In this document: positions 1 to 7,159 of the stretch, piece after piece
Layout: every line of letters begins with the position of its first letter
Position numbering within the stretch: the first letter of the stretch is position 1
Origin: Lysobacterales bacterium UBA5700
Lineage (GTDB): Bacteria > Pseudomonadota > Gammaproteobacteria > Xanthomonadales > Xanthomonadaceae
DNA length: 14,699 nt
NCBI GenBank assembly: GCA_002420085.1
Contig: DIHI01000111.1
Span: 10,006-24,704 of the forward strand
Direction of reading: 5' to 3'
Program-made: the position numbers and the translations under genes
The notes under the pieces: model-generated
The model's input: only the letters and a program-made list of their open reading frames with translations
What the model was told of the DNA's origin: nothing
The model's database searches: none

Positions 1-515
1 ACCCACTCGACGATCGAATCCGACGGGTTGAGCATGACGAACTTGGACTTGGCTTCCGAGCCGCCACCCTTGGCGGCGACGATCACATCCACGGTAGCGC
101 CCGGAACGACGGTCATGTTGACCACCGCCGGGGTATTGTCACGGGTGTTCCTGCGGCTGCCGGCCGGGTCGGCCAGGACCGAGGCGCGCAGTCGGTTGTC
201 GGGATGGTTGTAGGCGCGGCGGACGCCCTCGTTGACCATCTCCTCGACGCTCAGGGTGGCGTCCCAGCGGACGTCCATGCCGATCCTGAGGAACACCGTG
301 ACGATGCCGGTGTCCTGGCAGATCGGTCGATGACCCTCGGCGCACATCCGGGAGTTGATCAGGATCTGAGCCATGGCATCGCGTGCTGCCGGGGACTGCT
401 CCCGCGCGTATGCGGCAGCCAGACTGCGGATGTAATCGACCGGATGGTAGTAGCTGATGTATTGCAGCGCGTCGGCGATCGACTGGATGAAGTCGTCCTG
501 GCGAATCAGGGTCAT
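1..515 (-). CDS. fumA: Fumarate hydratase, class I (iron-sulfur), N-terminal part, cut by window edge
   Basis: Class I fumarases are cytoplasmic [4Fe-4S] enzymes that hydrate fumarate to L-malate in the TCA cycle. The 171 visible residues begin at an ATG at 515 and run off position 1, so about two thirds of a protein of roughly 500 residues is missing. The family signature is clear. It includes a YYHPVDY stretch at residues 22-28 and RPICQDTG at 63-70, whose Cys66 should be the first cluster ligand. AAKGGGSEAKSK follows at 147-158. The other two cluster cysteines would lie outside the window. No strong Shine-Dalgarno is seen before the ATG. The gene is 104 bp downstream of the mtnP-like gene on the same strand, with a hairpin between them, so it probably has its own promoter. 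The symbol follows general usage for class I enzymes. Confidence 0.93.
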   Translation of the reverse strand, partial: MTLIRQDDFIQSIADALQYISYYHPVDYIRSLAAAYAREQSPAARDAMAQILINSRMCAEGHRPICQDTGIVTVFLRIGMDVRWDATLSVEEMVNEGVRRAYNHPDNRLRASVLADPAGSRRNTRDNTPAVVNMTVVPGATVDVIVAAKGGGSEAKSKFVMLNPSDSIVEW

Positions 516-545
516 GCGGATTCGGAATGTCGAGGGAAGGCCACC

Positions 546-551
546 ATTCTA
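546..551 (-). promoter_or_regulatory. Possible -10 element (TAGAAT) for the fumarase gene
   Basis: Read on the minus strand, TAGAAT is one mismatch from the sigma70 -10 consensus and lies about 30 bases before the fumarase ATG. No convincing -35 hexamer is present at 16-18 bases; that position is occupied by an arm of the GC-rich hairpin at 567-594. This is a weak candidate only. Confidence 0.25.
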
Positions 552-566
552 CGCTTCGACCGCATG

Positions 567-594
567 CCCGGCCGACGCGCTGTCATCGGCCGGG
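567..594 (-). terminator. GC-rich hairpin after the rlmD-nagZ-hpt-mtnP cluster
   Basis: A perfect 9-bp inverted repeat (CCCGGCCGA and TCGGCCGGG) flanks a 10-base loop. It begins about 25 bases after the stop codon of the mtnP-like gene in the direction of transcription. No T-run follows, so it is not a classical intrinsic terminator. Its position between two same-strand genes suggests it terminates transcription or protects the 3' end of the upstream mRNA. Confidence 0.45.
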
Positions 595-619
595 ATCGAT
601 CGTGATGCAGAATCGCGAC

Positions 620-1378
620 TCAGGTCATCAGGTGTTTCAGCAGGCTCGCCAGATGTGCCGTGGTCGCCGTGAGATTGTCCTGGATCTCGGCCATGGTGAT
701 CTCCCGATCCTCGGGGTCGAGTCCGGCCGCCCAGTTGGCGACCATCGCCAGACAGGCATACGGAATGCCCAGCTCACGCGCCAGGGCGGCCTCGGGCATG
801 CCGGTCATGCCGATCAGATCGCAACCATCGCGAGCGATGCGCCGAACCTCGGCGCGGGTTTCCAGACGCGGCCCTTGGGTGATCGCCAGACAGCCGCCAT
901 CCTTCAACGTGATTCCGGAGCGGCGCGCCGCCGCCAGCAGATCGCGGCGCAGGGTCGGGCAGTAGGGATCGGTCAGATCGACATGCACGACCTCGCTGCC
1001 GGGTTCCTCGCACATGGTGGTGATCCGGCCCCAGGTGTAGTCGATCAGTTGATCGGGCAGAACCAGGGCACGCGGACCACAGCCTTCACCGATGCCACCG
1101 ACGGCATTCACCGCCAGGATTCGAGTGACACCCAGTTCGCGCAGCAACCAGAGATTTGCCCGGTAATTGATTCGGTGCGGTGGAATCGAATGGCTCTCGC
1201 CATGACGGGCGAGGAAGGCCAGGCTGCGATTGCCGATCCGGCCGATCCGGACCGGACCCGATGCCGAACCATAGGGTGTGTCACGCTCGATCGAGTCGAT
1301 CGTCTCGACGCCCTCCAGCCGATACAGTCCAGTGCCACCGATGACCGCCAGGGTGATCCCTTCCATGCGCGCGCTCAT
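620..1378 (-). CDS. mtnP: S-methyl-5'-thioinosine phosphorylase (MTAP/PNP family)
   Basis: This 252-residue protein belongs to the MTAP/PNP family of trimeric nucleoside phosphorylases, which split a purine nucleoside with phosphate. The phosphate-binding GGTGLY motif is at residues 14-19. RHG at 58-60 and HSIPPHRINYRAN at 63-75 are also typical of the family. The base-specificity loop reads VANWAAG, with Asn215 where adenine-using MTAPs carry Asp. Asn at this place is typical of 6-oxopurine phosphorylases, so methylthioinosine or another 6-oxopurine nucleoside is the likelier substrate, as in the Pseudomonas PA3004 type. Its ATG overlaps the TGA of the hpt-like gene (ATGA), indicating translational coupling. 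An alternative start is Met5 at 1366. The symbol is the family symbol; an adenine-specific MTAP is the less likely alternative. Confidence 0.88.
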   Translation of the reverse strand: MSARMEGITLAVIGGTGLYRLEGVETIDSIERDTPYGSASGPVRIGRIGNRSLAFLARHGESHSIPPHRINYRANLWLLRELGVTRILAVNAVGGIGEGCGPRALVLPDQLIDYTWGRITTMCEEPGSEVVHVDLTDPYCPTLRRDLLAAARRSGITLKDGGCLAITQGPRLETRAEVRRIARDGCDLIGMTGMPEAALARELGIPYACLAMVANWAAGLDPEDREITMAEIQDNLTATTAHLASLLKHLMT

Positions 1379-1923
1379 TCGGCCAGCGCGTAGATGGCGG
1401 GCAGGTTGCGGCCCTGCTCATGGAAGTCCATGCCATACCCGAACACGTAGCGATCGGGCACTTCGACACCCACGTAGTCAGCCTTGATTTCCGCCAGGCA
1501 GCGATCGTGCCGCTTGACCGCCAGCGCCGCCACCCGGACCTGGGTCGCACCCTGGGCCAGACACCAGGCCCGGACCTCGCTCAGGGTGTGGCCTTCATCG
1601 AGAATGTCATCGACCAGGATCACTTCACGCGCCCGCAAGGGTACGGTCGGCAGGCGCAGCCAGTGCAGACTGGCACCGGTGGTCTCACCGCGATAGCGGG
1701 TCGCATGCAGGTAGTCGAACTCCAGGTCGAGGCGCTCGCCGATCGCCAGTGCCAACTGAGCGGAGAACAGCATGCCGCCATGCATGATGGTCAGAAACAC
1801 CGGGCGGTGACCGGCATGGTCGGTGACGATGGCATCGGCCAGTCGGGCGATTTCCGCTTCGAGCCGGCTCCGATCGAACAGGCGATCGGCCGTGCGCAAC
1901 GCATCAGCGAGTTGGGTGGACAT
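1375..1923 (-). CDS. hpt: Hypoxanthine-guanine phosphoribosyltransferase-like protein
   Basis: This 182-residue type I phosphoribosyltransferase should transfer phosphoribose from PRPP to hypoxanthine or guanine, giving IMP or GMP in the cytoplasm. The PRPP-binding loop is VILVDDILDEGHTL at residues 101-114. FLTIMHGGMLF at 43-53 is the upstream flexible-loop region. YLHATRYRGET at 71-81 also fits the family. The loop carries Glu110 where many HPRTs have Thr, Ser or Lys; I recall this variant from some gammaproteobacterial paralogs. The ATG at 1923 is preferred over a start at 1953 because GAGGAG lies 7 bases before it, and the longer form would overlap the nagZ stop. It sits 26 bp after nagZ and overlaps the following phosphorylase gene by 4 bases. 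Linkage to a phosphorylase that can release hypoxanthine supports hypoxanthine salvage. Confidence 0.88.
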   Translation of the reverse strand: MSTQLADALRTADRLFDRSRLEAEIARLADAIVTDHAGHRPVFLTIMHGGMLFSAQLALAIGERLDLEFDYLHATRYRGETTGASLHWLRLPTVPLRAREVILVDDILDEGHTLSEVRAWCLAQGATQVRVAALAVKRHDRCLAEIKADYVGVEVPDRYVFGYGMDFHEQGRNLPAIYALAE

Positions 1924-1949
1924 GACGATTCTCCTCGGGGTGGCAACGA

Positions 1950-2948
1950 TCAATCGAACACAGCGAGATCAGCGATGGCAGCCTGGCGCAGCGACTCGGC
2001 CAGACCGGCATCAAGCATGGTCCTGCCCTGCCCGATCAACGCAGTCAAGGCCATGGCATTGCTGCCGGTGCGCTCGGAAACCGCCGCCAGCGACGCTTCG
2101 ACCAGATCCGGACTGCACACCAGCACAGCGTCACAACCGGCGTCGAGGTGGGCATGGATACGCCCGGCCACTCCACCAGCCGAATGGGCGGCAGCCATGC
2201 CGATATCATCCGAAAACACGACACCGCGAAAGCCCATCTCGGCGCGCAGGATCTCAGTGATCCAGCGCGCCGAGTAGCCGGCCGGCTCCGGAGCGACCGC
2301 CGGATAGCGGACATGGGCCATCATCACCGCTTCGGCACCCGCCTCGATGCCGGCTGCGAACGGGCGCAGATCCTCGGCGCGCAATCGTTCCAGCGGACGC
2401 GGATCGACGGCGTCGTCGAAATGGGTATCTTCAAGCACCGAGCCATGACCAGGAAAATGCTTGAGGGTCGCCGCCATGCCGGCCGAGTGCATCCCGCGCA
2501 GATAGGCCCGTAGCAGGTCGGAAACCACCTCGGGATCGGCATCGAAGGCGCGCTCGCCGATCGCGCGGTTGCCACGCGCCAGATCGACCACCGGTGCGAA
2601 ACTGAGATCGACCCCGGCCGCTCGCAGTTCGGTTGCCATCAGCCAGGCATGGCGTTCGGCCGACCGACACGCTGCGCTCGCGTCCTCATGGTAGCGGGCG
2701 CCGATCCGGGCCAGGGCCGGCAGTCGATGAAATCCAGTCCGGAAGCGCTGCACCGGTCCGCCTTCCTGATCGACACAGATCAGCAGGGGCCGCACGGCGG
2801 CATCACGAATGTCCGCGCACAACGCGGCAAGCTGATCGCGGTCGATGAAATTGCGCGTAAACAGGATCACCCCGGCCACGGCCGGATGGCGCAGCCATGC
2901 GATCTCGTGCGCGCCGAGCGAGGCCCCCGAAAGACCGATCACCAGCAT
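1950..2948 (-). CDS. nagZ: Beta-N-acetylhexosaminidase NagZ (GH3)
   Basis: NagZ is a cytoplasmic glycoside hydrolase of family 3. It removes GlcNAc from GlcNAc-anhydroMurNAc peptides during cell-wall recycling, and in some bacteria its products feed AmpC induction. The 332-residue protein has the usual single-domain bacterial length. Visible motifs are DQEGGPVQRFR at 60-70, KHFPGHG at 163-169, and the Asp174-x-His176 dyad (EDTH) expected to be the acid/base unit. The nucleophile region is VVFSDDIGM at 243-251, with Asp247 the probable nucleophile. The ATG at 2948 has GGAG 7 bases upstream. A TTG at 2999 would add 17 residues that do not resemble NagZ. The gene follows rlmD by 61 bp and precedes the hpt-like gene by 26 bp. 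Confidence 0.95.
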   Translation of the reverse strand: MLVIGLSGASLGAHEIAWLRHPAVAGVILFTRNFIDRDQLAALCADIRDAAVRPLLICVDQEGGPVQRFRTGFHRLPALARIGARYHEDASAACRSAERHAWLMATELRAAGVDLSFAPVVDLARGNRAIGERAFDADPEVVSDLLRAYLRGMHSAGMAATLKHFPGHGSVLEDTHFDDAVDPRPLERLRAEDLRPFAAGIEAGAEAVMMAHVRYPAVAPEPAGYSARWITEILRAEMGFRGVVFSDDIGMAAAHSAGGVAGRIHAHLDAGCDAVLVCSPDLVEASLAAVSERTGSNAMALTALIGQGRTMLDAGLAESLRQAAIADLAVFD

Positions 2949-3009
2949 CGCGCAGCTCCACTCGAACTCGACCGCGCCAATCGGTTTGCACTCGGGCAAC
3001 GATGCCGGG

Positions 3010-4335
3010 TCAGCGCTCGAAACATGCGATGCTCTCCACGTGTGCGGTATGCGGAAACATGTCCATCACCCCGGCCTCGACCAGGGTGAAACCCCGTTCG
3101 CGCACCAGGAAGCCGGCATCACGGGCCAATGATCCCGGATGGCAACTGACATACACGATGCGGCGAACACCATCCAGCGGCAGTTGCGCCAGCACCGCCT
3201 CGGCTCCGGATCGAGGCGGGTCGAGCAGGACGCGGTCGAACCCCTGGCGCAGCCAGGGCTCGCTCCCCAGGTCTGCGGCCAGATCGGCGGCATGGAACGT
3301 GACGGCCGGCAGGCCGTTGCTGCGGGCATTCGCGCGCGCGCGGGCAACCAGCCCGGCCTCACCCTCGACGCCGACCACCTCGGCGCCGCTGCGTGCGATC
3401 GGCAGCGAGAAATTCCCGAGCCCGCAGAACAGGTCCAGCACCCGCTCACCGGGTTCCGGGGCAAGCATGGCCAGTGCCCGGGCGATCATCGCCCGATTGA
3501 TGCCTTCGTTGACCTGAATGAAATCGAGCGGCCGGAAATCGATCCGAACCGAAAACTCGGGCACGGTATAGAACAGGTCGACCTGTTCGGGCCACAGCGG
3601 GTTCACCGACTCGACCCCGCCTGGTTGCAGGAACACCGCCAGGCCGGTGCGCTCGGCGAACTCGCGCAGATTCGCCCGATCGGACTCGGTCGGGGCTTGC
3701 AGCACCCGGAACACCAGGACCACCGCGCAATCACCGGCAATGAATTCGATCTGCGGGATGTCGCGCCGGATATCGAGGCGATCGACCAGGGCAGTGATTT
3801 CGGCGATCCGCTCGCCGATCGCCGGGATCGTGGTCTCGCAGCGGCTCAGATCGGCCACGAAGCGTGGATTGCGCTCGCGGAACCCGACCACCGCCCGACC
3901 CTTCTTCTCGACCCAGCGAACCGACAGCCGACCCTTGCGGCGATAGCCCCAATGCTCGGCGGTCAGTGGCGCCAGCACCCGCGTCGGGGACACTCGGCCG
4001 ATCCGTTCGAGGTTGTCGAGCAGCACCCGCTGCTTGGCTGCAATCTGCGCTTCGGCATCGAGATGTTGCAAGACACAGCCGGAACAACTGTCGAAATGCC
4101 GACACCGTGGGGTTACCCGCAGAGGCGATGGCGACAGCACTTCGACCAGTTCAGCCTCGTCGTAGGAGCGGCTGCGATGGCTGATCCGTGCCCGAACCCG
4201 CTCTCCGACCAGGGCTCCGACGACGAACACGGCCTTGCCTTCGCGCCGGGCGACGCCCCGGCCGTCGTGACTGAGATCGATGATCTCGGCTTCGAATTCG
4301 GAAATCTTGGCGCGACGCGACACGCTCTGGCCCAT
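3010..4335 (-). CDS. rlmD: 23S rRNA (uracil(1939)-C5)-methyltransferase RlmD
   Basis: RlmD (RumA) is an iron-sulfur, SAM-dependent enzyme that makes m5U1939 in 23S rRNA. The 441-residue protein shows the full domain order. An N-terminal TRAM RNA-binding domain lies at about 10-68. The [4Fe-4S] cysteines are Cys78, Cys84, Cys87 and Cys166. The C-terminal Rossmann methyltransferase has VLDLFCGLGNFSLP at 299-312 and LDPPRSG at 371-377. The catalytic Cys398 is in YVSCHPGSLARD, and Glu434 near the end is the expected general base. No strong Shine-Dalgarno precedes the ATG at 4335. It appears to be the first gene of the rlmD-nagZ-hpt-mtnP cluster. The related RlmC is less likely because the TRAM domain is present and the length fits RlmD. 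Confidence 0.94.
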   Translation of the reverse strand: MGQSVSRRAKISEFEAEIIDLSHDGRGVARREGKAVFVVGALVGERVRARISHRSRSYDEAELVEVLSPSPLRVTPRCRHFDSCSGCVLQHLDAEAQIAAKQRVLLDNLERIGRVSPTRVLAPLTAEHWGYRRKGRLSVRWVEKKGRAVVGFRERNPRFVADLSRCETTIPAIGERIAEITALVDRLDIRRDIPQIEFIAGDCAVVLVFRVLQAPTESDRANLREFAERTGLAVFLQPGGVESVNPLWPEQVDLFYTVPEFSVRIDFRPLDFIQVNEGINRAMIARALAMLAPEPGERVLDLFCGLGNFSLPIARSGAEVVGVEGEAGLVARARANARSNGLPAVTFHAADLAADLGSEPWLRQGFDRVLLDPPRSGAEAVLAQLPLDGVRRIVYVSCHPGSLARDAGFLVRERGFTLVEAGVMDMFPHTAHVESIACFER

Positions 4336-4530
4336 CGTTGACAGCCGGCTATTGTCGCAGAAGCGAACCCGGCGCGCCTGGTCGGATCACCCTCACGCTG
4401 AGCCCGCCAGGCATCATCCCCGGTTTGCGCGGATGGCTGCGGCCACGCCCTGGATGGCCCGTCGTGGCGATGACTTGCCGAGCCAGCGCTCGCGCGGTCA
4501 GCGGCAACCGGTGATTCGTGGCCATCGAAA

Positions 4531-4577
4531 CGGCCCGATCGCGCGTGGACGCCTGTGGCGCCTGCGCGACCGGGCCG
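4531..4577 (-). terminator. Long GC-rich hairpin after the TonB receptor gene
   Basis: Arms 4531-4544 and 4564-4577 match at 13 of 14 positions (CGGCCCGATCGCGC against GCGCGACCGGGCCG). The 19-base loop holds a smaller CGCC-TGT-GGCG hairpin. In the minus direction it starts 18 bases after the receptor stop codon. Only three T follow on that strand, so it is not a strong classical terminator. The rest of the 260-bp gap between the receptor gene and rlmD shows no convincing gene; the rlmD promoter should lie in it. Confidence 0.45.
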
Positions 4578-4595
4578 ATGTCTCGGTCAACCGGA

Positions 4596-6884
4596 TCAGA
4601 ACCGGGCGATGAACTCCACACCCCAGACCGGCGGTTCGTTGAGGAAACCGGTCAGGTTGTTGAAGTCGATCGCGCCGACCGCTTCGATCTCATCGAGGAT
4701 GTTGCGGCCGAAGGCGGCGACTTCGTAGCGGCCATCGTCCCACGTGTAGCCAGCGCGCAGACCGACTTCCAGCAGCGGCGCCCCGGTGAACTCGACCGCC
4801 TCATACAGGAAGAAATTGATCTCGCTGCGGTAGTACCAGTCGGTGTACAGGTAGAACTCGCGACCGTTGTCGAGCGGCACCGTGTAACGGGCGGTCAGGT
4901 TGTACACCCACTCCGGCGCCTGCGGCAGCGGATTGCCATCGATCAGAGCCAGATCGGTGCCCGCAATGACCGGATCGAGCACGGTGCAAAGCCCCGAGCC
5001 GCAGATCTGAGTGGCCAAGCCGCTGTCGTTGATCTCGGTGTCGTTCCAGCTCATGCCGAAGGTGACGAACAGATTGTCGGTCAACAACGCCTCGGCGTCG
5101 ATCTCGAAGCCCTTGCCCTTGACCTCGTCAGCATTGATCAGGGTGTTGAAGTTGGTCGCGCCGCCGACTGCCGTGAGCTGATGGTCATCGGTATTGAACC
5201 AGTAGCCGGTCGCGTTCAGACGGGCACGGCTGTCGAACAGATCCAGCTTGAATCCGAGTTCGTAGGACAGGATGGTCTCCGACTTGGCCACCGAGACCAC
5301 ATCACCGAACAGCAGGCGACCCTGGATCGATGGCGCCCGGAAGCCGCGTGCGACCTTGGCGAACAGGGTGGTGTCGTCGCTGGCGGCCCAGGACAGCGAC
5401 ACATCCCAGCTCACGTCGGTATCGGAAACATCGGCCTCGATCGGACCGATCGGACCGACCCCGAGGAAGGACAGCGGCGACTGGGTGCGCACCGCAATGA
5501 AATCCTTGTCGTCGTCGGTGTAGCGCAGTCCGGCGCGCAGCTTCAGGCTGTCGCTGAGGTCGTAGTCGCCGGACGCGAACAGCGCCCAGGCGGTATTGTC
5601 CTGTTCCTGCTGGGCAAAGCCGTTGATCGGCTGACCGGGCGCGAAGGTGGCGAAGTTGAAGCTATCGACCGTGATGTCTTCCTGGAAGAAGAAGAAGCCC
5701 GCTTGCCAGTCGAACGCGCCCCACTCGTTGGATTGGAAGCGCAGTTCCTGGGTGAACTGCTCGTGCTTGGGCAGACCGTCGGCCGACTGGGCATCGAACG
5801 GAATGAAGCCTGGACCGAAGGTGCCGAGGAAGGCAGCGCCGAAGCCACCGTCGATGTCGCCGCGACTGAGCACTTCCACGTCCTCGTAGGCGGTGATCGA
5901 GAACAGGGTCACCGAACCGAAGTCGTAGCTGATCCGCGCGCTGGCACCGAAGTTTTCCAGATCCTGCGAATTGCGTCCGTCGATGGCGACTTCGTCACGG
6001 CGCAGACCCGGCACCAGACGATCGTTGCCCTGCTCGAAGATGTTGGCGCGGAACAGTCGGGCGGTGCCGTCGAGGTCGCGATAGTGGACATTGAACAGGG
6101 CGTCGAGGCCATCACCTTCGTAGCGCAACTGCACGCGCGCGGCGAACTCGTCGTAGCCCTCCAGTGCGTCATTCTCACCGGTGAAGGTGTTGTCGACCCA
6201 ATCATCACGGTGCTGGACCATCGCCGAGGCGCGCGCCGACCAGCCGCCGCCCAGACCACCGCCGACCGCACCCTCGAAGTTCACACTGTTGAAGCGGCCA
6301 TAGGACACCCGGCCGAAGGCGTCGAAGTCCTCGGTCGGCTTGGCCGAATCGAACTTGACCACACCGGCCGGGGTGTTGCGCCCGAACAAGGTTCCCTGCG
6401 GACCGCGTAGCACCTCGATGCGGTCCAGATCGAACACCGGGAAGCCCTTCAGGATCGGGTTCTCCAGCACGACATCGTCATAAACCACCGACACCGGCTG
6501 AGAGGCGTTGAGATCGAAGTCGGTGTTGCCCAGACCACGGATGTAGAAGCGCGGGAAGGCGCGGCCGAACGAGGATTCGATGTTCAGGCTGGGCACCCGG
6601 CCGGCCAGGAAGCGGACATCTTCGCCACCGGACTTGAGGATGTCGATCTTCTCCGGCGCCATCACGGTCATGGCGACCGGGATCTTCTGCGGGTCTTCCT
6701 CGCGGCGCTGGGCGGTGACGATGATGTCGTCGAGCCGAGCCGCATTAGCGGTCGAGGATTCCTCATCGCCGTCCTGGGCGTTGACCGGAGCGATCGGCAC
6801 GACCGGCAGCGCCAGGGCCACGGCCAGCGCCAGCAGGTTGCGTTTGGTCAAGGGTGAAGCAGCGTTTTCGATTCGGATTTTCAT
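4596..6884 (-). CDS. TonB-dependent outer-membrane receptor
   Basis: This 762-residue protein is a TonB-dependent receptor, a 22-strand outer-membrane barrel with a plug that imports a ligand using TonB-ExbBD energy. A signal peptide covers residues 1-36, with a hydrophobic core at about 17-33 and likely cleavage after VNA. A TonB-box-like segment, LDDIIVTAQRREED, is at 51-64. The plug runs to about 180 and has the canonical IEVLRGPQGTLFGRNTPAG at 156-174. The chain ends in an aromatic residue (IARF), as outer-membrane barrels do. Cys628 and Cys633 (CGSGLC) probably form a disulfide in an external loop. The ATG at 6884 has AAGGA 11 bases upstream; the longer reading frame to 6950 has no signal-peptide logic. 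No regulator, transporter or siderophore gene lies beside it, so the substrate cannot be told. The sequence style is that of large receptor families not limited to iron. Confidence 0.93.
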   Translation of the reverse strand: MKIRIENAASPLTKRNLLALAVALALPVVPIAPVNAQDGDEESSTANAARLDDIIVTAQRREEDPQKIPVAMTVMAPEKIDILKSGGEDVRFLAGRVPSLNIESSFGRAFPRFYIRGLGNTDFDLNASQPVSVVYDDVVLENPILKGFPVFDLDRIEVLRGPQGTLFGRNTPAGVVKFDSAKPTEDFDAFGRVSYGRFNSVNFEGAVGGGLGGGWSARASAMVQHRDDWVDNTFTGENDALEGYDEFAARVQLRYEGDGLDALFNVHYRDLDGTARLFRANIFEQGNDRLVPGLRRDEVAIDGRNSQDLENFGASARISYDFGSVTLFSITAYEDVEVLSRGDIDGGFGAAFLGTFGPGFIPFDAQSADGLPKHEQFTQELRFQSNEWGAFDWQAGFFFFQEDITVDSFNFATFAPGQPINGFAQQEQDNTAWALFASGDYDLSDSLKLRAGLRYTDDDKDFIAVRTQSPLSFLGVGPIGPIEADVSDTDVSWDVSLSWAASDDTTLFAKVARGFRAPSIQGRLLFGDVVSVAKSETILSYELGFKLDLFDSRARLNATGYWFNTDDHQLTAVGGATNFNTLINADEVKGKGFEIDAEALLTDNLFVTFGMSWNDTEINDSGLATQICGSGLCTVLDPVIAGTDLALIDGNPLPQAPEWVYNLTARYTVPLDNGREFYLYTDWYYRSEINFFLYEAVEFTGAPLLEVGLRAGYTWDDGRYEVAAFGRNILDEIEAVGAIDFNNLTGFLNEPPVWGVEFIARF

Positions 6885-6955
6885 GGTCGAGCGGATCCTT
6901 GGCTGGACGGACAGGCCGGCTGGGCCGGCGCCCTCGGTGGCGGCTTGCACTGAGG

Positions 6956-6982
6956 CGACCCTCGCCCGCTGGCGGGTGGTCG
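6956..6982. repeat. Inverted repeat in the receptor leader region
   Basis: Outer arms CGACC (6956-6960) and GGTCG (6978-6982) enclose a CCCG-CTGG-CGGG inner hairpin. The element lies about 75 bases before the receptor ATG, probably within its 5' leader. A role as a leader hairpin or binding site is possible but unproven. Confidence 0.35.
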
Positions 6983-7028
6983 CAACCGTTACAAATCGGT
7001 TAAAGAGGCAGAGCGCGACAAGCGTACA

Positions 7029-7062
7029 CCGGTCCGGCTGTCATAAAAAGAGCCGGTCCGGC
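7029..7062. promoter_or_regulatory. Paired CCGGTCCGGC repeats between divergent genes
   Basis: The 10-base sequence CCGGTCCGGC occurs at 7029-7038 and again at 7053-7062, a spacing of 24 bp. Each copy contains a near-palindrome CCGG-T-CCGG. Together 7029-7039 and 7051-7061 can also form an 11-bp stem with one central T-T mismatch and an 11-base A-rich loop. Paired palindromes between divergent genes are what an operator pair would look like. A weak 5-bp inverted repeat, AACCG-N8-CGGTT, lies nearby at 6984-7001. No regulator is identified. Confidence 0.35.
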
Positions 7063-7072
7063 CTGGCTGTGC

Positions 7073-7090
7073 CCGAGGTCTCGGTTTTTT
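7073..7090 (+). terminator. Small hairpin followed by six T
   Basis: CCGAGGTCTCGG at 7073-7084 is a perfect inverted repeat (usable stem 4 bp, loop GGTC), directly followed by TTTTTT at 7085-7090. On the plus strand this has the shape of a short intrinsic terminator or attenuator, 70 bases before the cysteine-synthase-like gene. The stem is short, so activity is doubtful. A weak -35-like TTGACG at 7103-7108 lies after it, so the gene may start transcription downstream of the hairpin. Confidence 0.35.
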
Positions 7091-7159
7091 GCAGCCCACC
7101 TCTTGACGCCAGCCTGCACAGCGATTGCACTGACCGCCCCGCTCCGAATCGAAATCCCC

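Noticed and set aside
3139..4341. 400-codon plus-strand frame opposite rlmD
   Set aside because: It is antisense to a gene with all iron-sulfur and methyltransferase motifs and shows no family resemblance.
4518..6410. 630-codon open frame on the plus strand opposite the TonB receptor gene
   Set aside because: The opposite strand has a complete receptor with signal peptide, plug and aromatic C-terminus. The plus frame is Gly/Val/Glu-rich with no recognisable domain, a typical antisense artefact of GC-rich coding DNA.
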